The position numbers and the translations under genes were made by a program. A stretch of DNA of 12,461 nucleotides from positions 1 through 12,461 of the forward strand of contig URVA01000039.1 of NCBI GenBank assembly GCA_900551155.1. The letters run 5' to 3'. Positions 7,751-12,461 of the stretch are shown here, piece after piece. The notes under the pieces are model-generated. The model did no database searches, had not been told where the DNA came from, and was given only the letters and a program-made list of their open reading frames with translations. Position 1 is the first letter of the stretch, and each line of letters begins with the position of its first letter. Origin of the DNA: an uncultured Eggerthella sp. (GTDB lineage Bacteria > Actinomycetota > Coriobacteriia > Coriobacteriales > Eggerthellaceae).

Positions 7751-8067
7751 TTAATGGCCTACACCGCTCAGTCGCAACCCAATAACGCCTAGCAGCACCA
7801 GAAGAACAGCTTGAGTGGGTCTTTACTTTCTTTAAATACCGCAATACCAAATAACGTTATGAGAATAGTGCCAATCCCTGTCCAGACCGCATACGCAATG
7901 CTTAAAGGTAGCTCGGTTGTAGCAATAGAAAGCATTCCGATAGAGCAAATAGTAGAAGCAATACATAACAGGGTCCACTTTTTCTTCTTGAATCCTTCGG
8001 ATAACTTAAGGCATACGGTAAACCCTAGCTCAAAGAAAGATGACATAAAAAGGATAATCCACATCAT
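7751..8067 (-). pseudogene. YkkD-like SMR exporter subunit, C-terminal frameshift
   Basis: Second subunit of a small multidrug resistance (EmrE/SugE-type) pair. Read directly, the frame from ATG 8067 stops at 7789 after 92 aa. It contains three membrane helices, the central Glu13 and AYAVWTGIG (58-66), close in style to B. subtilis YkkD, and ends abruptly in FFWCC. In another frame the DNA from about 7804 to 7754 encodes LLVLLGVIGLRLSGVGH with a stop at 7751, which is the expected fourth helix and terminus. Adding one base at about 7804-7806 would give about 105 aa, the normal family length. I infer a one-base deletion or a sequencing error; no classical slippery heptamer is present. The ATG overlaps the upstream stop (TAATG), indicating translational coupling, and an AAGGGAG lies upstream. 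As read, the subunit lacks helix 4, which forms the dimer contact in this family. Confidence 0.8.
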
Positions 8068-8558
8068 TATTCATCAGCTCCCTTGGCGTTGGTGTCAAAG
8101 GATTCCATCTCGTACGATGTGGGTCCCGCCGATGCATTTTGAGGAGCGCGTGCATGGGCTTGGTTATAGCGCTCCACCATCTTGCTTGCTTGTTTTGCCG
8201 CTTCTTTTGCATCGCAGTATTTAAGGCCAATAACCCCAATCATCAAAATGGCAATGGAGGCAATTTTAAGAAGATTGATTGATTCGCCTAATCCAATCAT
8301 GCCTACAATACTGGTGCCCACAATACCAAGTCCTGTGAATACACCGTAAGAAACGCCTATGCCCAGCGTGGCAACTGGCTTTTCAAGCAAAAAAAGATTT
8401 GCTGCTAGGATCGCAATCGTAATAACGGTGTAAAAGGGATCGGAAAAGCCATGAGAAAGTTTCATGGTATAGGCCCATACCACTTCGAGGCATCCTGAAA
8501 GAATAAGGAATAGCCATGCTGCGGTGTGGCTGCGGGTGTTTAAGTTTTGCGTACTCAA
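8067..8558 (-). CDS. YkkC-like SMR transporter subunit, probable guanidinium exporter
   Basis: A 163-aa small multidrug resistance protein with four membrane helices (about 13-32, 41-60, 66-90, 95-114). The proton/substrate-binding Glu25 lies in SGCLEVVWAY, followed by MKLSHGF, GVFTGLG (72-78) and GES (91-93). SugE/Gdx and YkkC have the same SGxxEVVWA opening and TGLG/TGIG motif. Paired genes of this kind form antiparallel heterodimers, and members under guanidine-I riboswitches export guanidinium; both points are family knowledge. A hydrophilic tail of about 49 residues (115-163) follows helix 4, longer than in typical 105-112-aa members. The start is TTG at 8558, chosen because a good AGGGAG lies 9 nt upstream and no ATG fits. 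The gene is preceded by the riboswitch and terminator and is translationally coupled to the second subunit. Confidence 0.88.
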   Translation of the reverse strand: MSTQNLNTRSHTAAWLFLILSGCLEVVWAYTMKLSHGFSDPFYTVITIAILAANLFLLEKPVATLGIGVSYGVFTGLGIVGTSIVGMIGLGESINLLKIASIAILMIGVIGLKYCDAKEAAKQASKMVERYNQAHARAPQNASAGPTSYEMESFDTNAKGADE

Positions 8559-8567
8559 TGGTTAAAA

Positions 8568-8573
8568 CTCCCT
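8568..8573 (-). promoter_or_regulatory. Ribosome binding site fixing a TTG start
   Basis: AGGGAG on the minus strand lies 9 nt before the TTG at 8558. It is the only strong Shine-Dalgarno near the N-terminus of the YkkC-like gene and decides the non-ATG start. Confidence 0.65.
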
Positions 8574-8656
8574 AATCGATTGCTCCTGTGTGCTTTGGCT
8601 GTTCTGGGCTGCAATGAAGGGCTGTTGCAGAGTCTTGGCGTCCTTCGCGTTGCTTT

Positions 8657-8709
8657 TGCAAACATAAAGAAAGCCCGAGAACAACACATTAATGCTGCTC
8701 CCGAGCTTT
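8657..8709 (-). terminator. Intrinsic terminator/attenuator of the SMR operon leader
   Basis: On the minus strand the 16-nt arms 8709-8694 and 8685-8670 pair around an 8-nt loop. The four non-Watson-Crick positions are all G-U in the minus-strand RNA but A-C on the plus strand, so the hairpin is built for minus-strand transcription. It is followed by the U-rich CUUUAUGUUUGC. The upstream arm contains the last conserved block of the guanidine-I aptamer (AAAGCUCGGGAG), so aptamer folding and termination are mutually exclusive. This is the standard ON-switch arrangement. Confidence 0.82.
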
Positions 8710-8799
8710 TATCCCGCCGTGGTAGCTAAGTATTTCTTAGCCGTTTTCTCTTGGACCTGCTTAGTAGACTGTTCGGTAAACTAACGGAACCCTAGAAAA
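8697..8799 (-). promoter_or_regulatory. Guanidine-I (ykkC) riboswitch aptamer
   Basis: The minus-strand leader carries the conserved ykkC blocks in order: CUAGGGUUCCG (8795-8785), GGUCCAAGAGAAAACGG (8757-8741), a variable hairpin GCUAAG-AAAUA-CUUAGC (8741-8725), then CACGGCGGGAUAAAAGC (8721-8705) running into GCUCGGGAG (8706-8698). These match the guanidine-I class consensus as I know it. One deviation is a U where the usual GCCCGGGAG has C. The class binds guanidinium and switches on exporters, carboxylases and related genes. Here it precedes an SMR pair, the classic exporter context. The downstream terminator shares its 3' block, indicating transcriptional control. Confidence 0.93.
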
Positions 8800-8819
8800 C
8801 TTTAAACACATTGCGAAGA

Positions 8820-8828
8820 AGTATATCA
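8820..8828 (-). promoter_or_regulatory. Extended -10 promoter for the riboswitch-SMR transcript
   Basis: TGATATACT on the minus strand (TATACT at 8825-8820 with an upstream TGn) lies about 20 nt before the first conserved aptamer block, the expected distance for a short 5' leader. No good -35 hexamer is seen; TTTCTA at about 16-17 nt is weak. It overlaps the end of the DUF1846 gene. Confidence 0.5.
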
Positions 8829-8831
8829 CAA

Positions 8832-10313
8832 CTATCGGTGATAGAAACGACGCTGTTCATACTTTGGTTCACAGCAAACATTGATGCCAAGCGTGCGATA
8901 CAGTCGTTCGTCAGTCGGTGACAAAATAACGCTAAAGAACGCATCGCACCCCTTTAGTTCGCCTGCATGATCGATAAGCTGTTTTGCTAATGGGTTGGTT
9001 GCGCTAGTTACCGAAAGAGCAAGCAGGGTTTCATCGGAATGAAGGCGCGGATTGCGTGAGTGAAGCGTTGATGTTTTAAGCTGACAGATAGGCTCAATAA
9101 CTTCGTTGCTAATTACGTCAACAGAATCATCGACTCCCGCAACACCCTTAAGGGCATTCATCAACAGGGAAGATGCAGCACCGAGCAAATCGGAGGTTTT
9201 GCCCGTAACAACTGATCCATCAGGCAAAACCATGGCACCTGCGGGACGACCCGTAGTTTCTTCCTTCATGAGTGCAGCTGAGCGAGCAGGCGAGAAGTTA
9301 GTATCAACTCCAGCTTGGTTCATAAGCAGTTCCAGACGCTCAACATATTCTTGTCCCGCACCTGTACGACGAGCTTCAACAGCGGCCTGGAAATAGCGAC
9401 GAACGATTTCCATTTTGGCGGCATCGCGCACCGCTTCATCATCAATAATGGCATTACCTGCCATATTAACGCCCATGTCGGTTGGGGACTGATAGGGGCT
9501 TTCGCCCAGGATGCGCTCCATCATGGCTTTGAGCACGGGGAAAATCTCTACGTCGCGATTGTAGTTAACCGTGGTTTCTCCATAGGCTTCCAGATGAAAA
9601 GGATCGATGGTATTGGCGTCGTTGAGATCTACCGTCGCTGCCTCATAGGCAATATTGACAGGGTGCTTTAAAGGTAAATTCCAAATAGGGAACGTTTCAT
9701 ATTTGGCATATCCTGCTTCAACACCACGCTTGTGTTCGTGGTAGAGCTGCGATAAGCACGTTGCCATTTTGCCAGAGCCAGGACCAGGAGCAGTTACTAC
9801 GATAAGAGAACGAGAAGTTTCGATAAATTCGTTACGACCATAACCTTCTTCACTTACGATACGTGCCGTGTCGTAAGGGTATCCTGCAATGGGGTAGTGA
9901 AGGTAGCTTTTAATACCTAATCCGTCCAGGCGATGACGGAATAGCATAGCTGAAGGCTGGTTTTCGTATTGGGTAATAACAACTCCTGCGGTGGCAAAAC
10001 CCATAGATTGGAAAATATCGAGCAAACGAAGAACGTCTTCGTCGTAGGTGATGCCTAAGTCGCCGCGAACTTTGGATTTTTCAATATCGTTTGCATTGAT
10101 AGCAACAATTATTTCTACATCATCGATTAACTGCTTAAGCATGCGAATTTTGCTGTCGGGTTCAAACCCTGGCAGCACGCGTGAAGCATGAAAGTCATCA
10201 AACAGTTTTCCGCCAAACTCTAAATACAATTTGCCACCGAATTGGCTGATGCGATCACGGATGTGTTCAGCTTGAAGAGCAATGTATTTATCGTTGTCAA
10301 AACCGATGCGCAT
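8832..10313 (-). CDS. DUF1846 (UPF0371) family protein
   Basis: This 493-aa protein has the characteristic DUF1846 opening MRIGFDNDKYIALQAEHIRDR and FGGKLYLEFGGKLFDDFHASRVLPGF, and near-standard length for the family. A glycine-rich VTAPGPGSGKMAT (173-185) resembles a nucleotide-binding loop, and alternating hydrophobic strands before it (about 66-73, 107-114, 170-174) suggest Rossmann-like layers. The family is conserved in many actinobacteria and Firmicutes, but its biochemical role is, to my knowledge, not established, so no function is assigned. No signal peptide or membrane segment is visible, indicating a cytosolic protein. The ATG at 10313 has AGAGGA upstream. It is divergent from pyrG and lies just upstream of the guanidine riboswitch on the same strand, with only about 30 nt between its stop and the aptamer and no terminator seen, so read-through into the leader is possible. 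Confidence 0.93.
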   Translation of the reverse strand: MRIGFDNDKYIALQAEHIRDRISQFGGKLYLEFGGKLFDDFHASRVLPGFEPDSKIRMLKQLIDDVEIIVAINANDIEKSKVRGDLGITYDEDVLRLLDIFQSMGFATAGVVITQYENQPSAMLFRHRLDGLGIKSYLHYPIAGYPYDTARIVSEEGYGRNEFIETSRSLIVVTAPGPGSGKMATCLSQLYHEHKRGVEAGYAKYETFPIWNLPLKHPVNIAYEAATVDLNDANTIDPFHLEAYGETTVNYNRDVEIFPVLKAMMERILGESPYQSPTDMGVNMAGNAIIDDEAVRDAAKMEIVRRYFQAAVEARRTGAGQEYVERLELLMNQAGVDTNFSPARSAALMKEETTGRPAGAMVLPDGSVVTGKTSDLLGAASSLLMNALKGVAGVDDSVDVISNEVIEPICQLKTSTLHSRNPRLHSDETLLALSVTSATNPLAKQLIDHAGELKGCDAFFSVILSPTDERLYRTLGINVCCEPKYEQRRFYHR

Positions 10314-10367
10314 GGAAAAATCCTCTCATCTGGAAACAACCAGTAAATCAAAATTCATAACCAAACT

Positions 10368-10398
10368 AGTATATAGCAGTCTTTTATAAGCTTGCCAA
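10368..10398 (-). promoter_or_regulatory. Candidate promoter of the DUF1846 gene
   Basis: TTGGCA (10398-10393) and TATATA (10375-10370) on the minus strand are separated by 17 nt; an overlapping TATACT (10373-10368) gives 19 nt. Both hexamers are close to sigma-A-type consensus, and the predicted start lies about 50 nt before the ATG. Confidence 0.5.
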
Positions 10399-10409
10399 AA
10401 TTGTCTCAT

Positions 10410-10438
10410 TTGAAATTTGACTGTTTCAGGGATGTAAA
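10410..10438 (+). promoter_or_regulatory. Candidate pyrG promoter
   Basis: TTGAAA (10410-10415) and TGTAAA (10433-10438) are separated by 17 nt, which would give a leader of about 90 nt before pyrG. The -10 box is only moderate. I see no run of C residues of the kind used for pyrG reiterative-transcription control in Bacillus at the expected start. Confidence 0.3.
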
Positions 10439-10500
10439 ACCTTTTCTCGTTAAAGCACATGAAACATTGGATTTTAAAATGGACCAGGAGGAATTCAAAA

Positions 10501-10518
10501 GTGAGTGTTGATTGCTGA
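10501..10518 (+). CDS. Possible five-codon leader ORF before pyrG
   Basis: A full AGGAGG (10486-10491) lies 9 nt before GTG at 10501, which opens a five-codon frame (M-S-V-D-C) ending in TGA at 10516-10518, 18 nt before the pyrG ATG. pyrG has its own AAAGGAG site (10522-10528). An overlapping ten-codon ATG frame (10479-10511) lacks a ribosome binding site. Whether any of these is translated is unknown. Confidence 0.25.
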   Translation: MSVDC

Positions 10519-10536
10519 ATTAAAGGAGCGCTTGGT

Positions 10537-12141
10537 ATGGCGAAGCATATTTTTGTAACGGGCGGTGTAGTTTCATCCTTAGGAAAGGGCATTACGGCAG
10601 CTTCGCTGGGGCATTTGCTTAAAGCTCGTGGCTATAAGGTGACTATGCAAAAGATGGATCCTTATTTGAATGTGGATCCAGGCACAATGTCTCCTTTTCA
10701 GCATGGTGAGGTGTTCGTAACGGAAGATGGCCACGAAGGCGATTTGGATCTTGGCCATTATGAGCGATTTATTGATGAGAATTTGTCGCGCGAATCGAAT
10801 TTCACGCAAGGATCTATTTATAAAAGCCTGATTGCCCGCGAAAGACGCGGTGATTTTTTGGGCGGCACAGTTCAAGTTATTCCCCATGTAACGGAGGCCA
10901 TCAAAGATCGTCTTCGCCGCATTGCCGATCAATCGAATGCCGACATTGTAATATCTGAAATTGGTGGCACGATAGGCGATATTGAATCGCTACCTTTTAT
11001 CGAGGCGGCGCGTCAGTTTAAGAAAGAGCGTCCTGAAGGTGACGTTTGCTTTGTGCACGTAACCTTGGTTCCTTATATTGCGGCCGCTCATGAGGTGAAA
11101 ACAAAACCCACTCAACACAGCGTAAAAGAACTGCGTTCGCTTGGTGTTCAGCCTGATTTTATTGTGTGCCGATCGGATCATGAAATAACTGATCAAGTTC
11201 GCGAAAAGATTGCGCTGTTTTGTGATGTTGAAGCGGAACATGTGCTTGCCTGCGCAGACGCGCCTTCAATCTACCAGGTTCCTTTAACCCTTTGTGATCA
11301 AAACTTCGATGTTCAGGTACTGAATCGTCTGGACTTGCCTGTTGGTGAAATAGATCTTTCGCCGCTGAATCGTTTTCTTGCTGCTTCTGAAGCTTGCGAA
11401 GGAGAAGTGCAGATAGCGGTTGTGGGTAAGTATGTTAGTTTGCCTGATGCCTACTTATCAATCATCGAAGCGTTGGGTCATGCTGCGGTAGCAAATGGAG
11501 TGCATGCTGCTATCCATTTAGTGGATGGAGAAGAGCTTAGTGCAGAAAACGTTGAAGAAGTATTGGGATCAATGGATGGCATTCTTATTCCTGGTGGTTT
11601 TGGTCAGCGTGCTTTTGAGGGAAAAATTGTTGCGGCTCAATATGCGCGTGAGTACAAAGTTCCCTTTTTAGGTATTTGTTTGGGATTGCAAGCAGCGGTA
11701 TGCGAATTTGCTCGTCATGTTGCAGGATTGAGCGGTGCAACATCTGCGGAATTTGATGAAACCGCACAGTATCCTGTTATTGATTTAATGCCTGAACAAG
11801 AAGATGTTGAAGACAAGGGTGGCACCATGCGCTTAGGGGCATATCCTTGCAAGCTTGATAAGGATTCTCTTGCGTACAAGGTTTATGGTGAGGAAATAAT
11901 TTACGAGCGCCATCGCCATCGTTATGAGGTGAACAATACGTTTCGTAGCGTTTTGACGGATGCGGGTTTGTGTATTAGCGGACTTTCTCCTGATGGGCGT
12001 TTAACCGAAATGATAGAGTTGCCCGATCATCCATGGTTTATTGCCAGCCAAGGTCATCCTGAATTTAAGAGTCGCCCCACCAATCCCCATCCTTTATTTG
12101 TGGGATTTGTTGGTGCTGCTCATGCAAAACAGCAGGGATAA
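10537..12141 (+). CDS. pyrG: CTP synthase (glutamine-hydrolysing)
   Basis: Makes CTP from UTP, ATP and glutamine, the last step of pyrimidine nucleotide synthesis. The 534-aa length is typical. The N-terminal amidoligase domain (1 to about 265) has FVTGGVVSSLGKGITAASLG (residues 6-25), DPYLNVDPGTMSPFQHGEVF (41-60) and DLDLGHYERF (69-78). The C-terminal class I glutaminase domain has GGFG (353-356), the nucleophile Cys381 in GICLGLQ, and the His507/Glu509 pair in GHPEF. All catalytic residues are present. The ATG at 10537 has AAAGGAG 8 nt upstream. The upstream leader contains a second strong ribosome binding site and a tiny frame. The gene is divergent from the DUF1846 gene and is followed after 137 nt by a XerD-type recombinase, apparently as a separate or loosely linked unit; I saw no terminator in that gap. 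Confidence 0.98.
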   Translation: MAKHIFVTGGVVSSLGKGITAASLGHLLKARGYKVTMQKMDPYLNVDPGTMSPFQHGEVFVTEDGHEGDLDLGHYERFIDENLSRESNFTQGSIYKSLIARERRGDFLGGTVQVIPHVTEAIKDRLRRIADQSNADIVISEIGGTIGDIESLPFIEAARQFKKERPEGDVCFVHVTLVPYIAAAHEVKTKPTQHSVKELRSLGVQPDFIVCRSDHEITDQVREKIALFCDVEAEHVLACADAPSIYQVPLTLCDQNFDVQVLNRLDLPVGEIDLSPLNRFLAASEACEGEVQIAVVGKYVSLPDAYLSIIEALGHAAVANGVHAAIHLVDGEELSAENVEEVLGSMDGILIPGGFGQRAFEGKIVAAQYAREYKVPFLGICLGLQAAVCEFARHVAGLSGATSAEFDETAQYPVIDLMPEQEDVEDKGGTMRLGAYPCKLDKDSLAYKVYGEEIIYERHRHRYEVNNTFRSVLTDAGLCISGLSPDGRLTEMIELPDHPWFIASQGHPEFKSRPTNPHPLFVGFVGAAHAKQQG

Positions 12142-12278
12142 GCGAAAACGTTGCGTTGTTTACGCGTCTCTAAAGCAATTATCTAGGGCAATTGTAAAAC
12201 GCCTATCTGATACGAAACCTGTTCGATTCGCGGCATAATTATCAAAAGAATGAGAATTATTGGTATTTTAGAAACGTT

Positions 12279-12461
12279 ATGTTTTTCGTTCAGGATTTTA
12301 TAGGGTACTTGGTTGCGGAGCGAGGCGCTTCACCTGCTACGGTGCGCGCATATCAAGACGACCTGAACGATTATCTATCTTTTTTGAAAGAAGCTTATCA
12401 AGTAGAAGAAGCAAGCGATATCACGCGCGATGAAATACTTGCTTTCCAGACAGATCTTTAT
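12279..12461 (+). CDS. xerD: Tyrosine recombinase XerD/XerC, N-terminal part
   Basis: Sixty-one codons are visible before the window ends. The N-terminus VQDFIGYLVAERGASPATVR, followed by AYQDDLNDYLSFLKE, is the phage-integrase SAM-like core-binding domain (residues 4 to about 61) of chromosome-dimer-resolving recombinases. The catalytic Arg/His/Tyr domain is beyond the edge. XerD is more likely than XerC because the pyrG-xerD order recurs in Gram-positive and actinobacterial chromosomes, but the fragment alone cannot exclude another tyrosine recombinase. The ATG at 12279 has only a weak TAGAAACG upstream; no better in-frame start was found. Confidence 0.82.
   Translation, partial: MFFVQDFIGYLVAERGASPATVRAYQDDLNDYLSFLKEAYQVEEASDITRDEILAFQTDLY

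Noticed and set aside
7789..7812. Programmed -1 frameshift in the YkkD-like gene
   Set aside because: The local CTGTTCTTCTGG contains no classical X-XXY-YYZ slippery heptamer, so deletion or sequencing error is preferred, though recoding is not excluded.
7653..7850. Minus-strand frame across the end of the second SMR gene and the palindrome
   Set aside because: Its sequence (GAARRYWVATE and similar) is the wrong reading of the SMR helix 4; the third frame gives the recognisable helix instead.
8547..8729. Plus-strand 60-codon open frame
   Set aside because: It is antisense to the riboswitch, terminator and SMR leader, has no family resemblance and is explained by the RNA elements.
10326..10592. 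Minus-strand 88-codon frame in the pyrG/DUF1846 intergenic region
   Set aside because: It begins inside pyrG in antisense, covers promoter sequence for both genes and resembles no protein family.
12142..12278. Gap between pyrG and xerD examined for terminator, promoter or small RNA
   Set aside because: Only a 4-bp GCGT/ACGC hairpin and a weak CATAAT were seen; neither is strong enough to annotate.

Overview
The window is an ordinary bacterial chromosomal segment of intermediate GC. Housekeeping genes surround one small guanidine-responsive export locus. Actinobacterial-style MurJ, DUF1846, CapA-like and PyrG-XerD neighbours would fit a moderate-GC member of the Coriobacteriia (Eggerthellaceae/Cryptobacterium-like). 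That placement is an impression from gene content, not a demonstrated identity.

Layout. Positions 1-3962 lie on the minus strand: a CapA-like membrane-anchored metallophosphatase (2067-3962), then mtnA (879-1997, methylthioribose-1-phosphate isomerase), then a short-chain dehydrogenase cut by the left edge (1-810). A divergent intergenic region separates these from map (4086-4892, methionine aminopeptidase, plus strand), which converges with nadK (4896-5804, minus). nadK is divergent from murJ (5866-7494, plus), the lipid II flippase.

Between murJ and the convergent minus-strand export locus lies a roughly 246-bp imperfect palindrome (7500-7745) with no open gene. The export locus reads right to left: an extended -10 promoter at the end of the DUF1846 gene, a guanidine-I (ykkC) riboswitch (8697-8799), an intrinsic terminator that shares the 3' end of the aptamer (8657-8709), a YkkC-like SMR transporter subunit (8067-8558, TTG start), and a YkkD-like partner (7751-8067). 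The partner carries a one-base frameshift that removes its fourth membrane helix. The inferred logic is that guanidine stabilises the aptamer, blocks the terminator and turns on a two-subunit guanidinium exporter.

The right third holds a DUF1846 protein (8832-10313, minus), divergent from pyrG (10537-12141, plus, CTP synthase). The pyrG leader contains a strong Shine-Dalgarno sequence in front of a five-codon reading frame. The start of a XerD-type tyrosine recombinase (12279 onward) runs off the right edge.

No CRISPR array, tRNA, rRNA or intact insertion sequence was seen. The most notable items are the riboswitch/SMR locus with its broken second subunit and the unexplained palindrome beside it.
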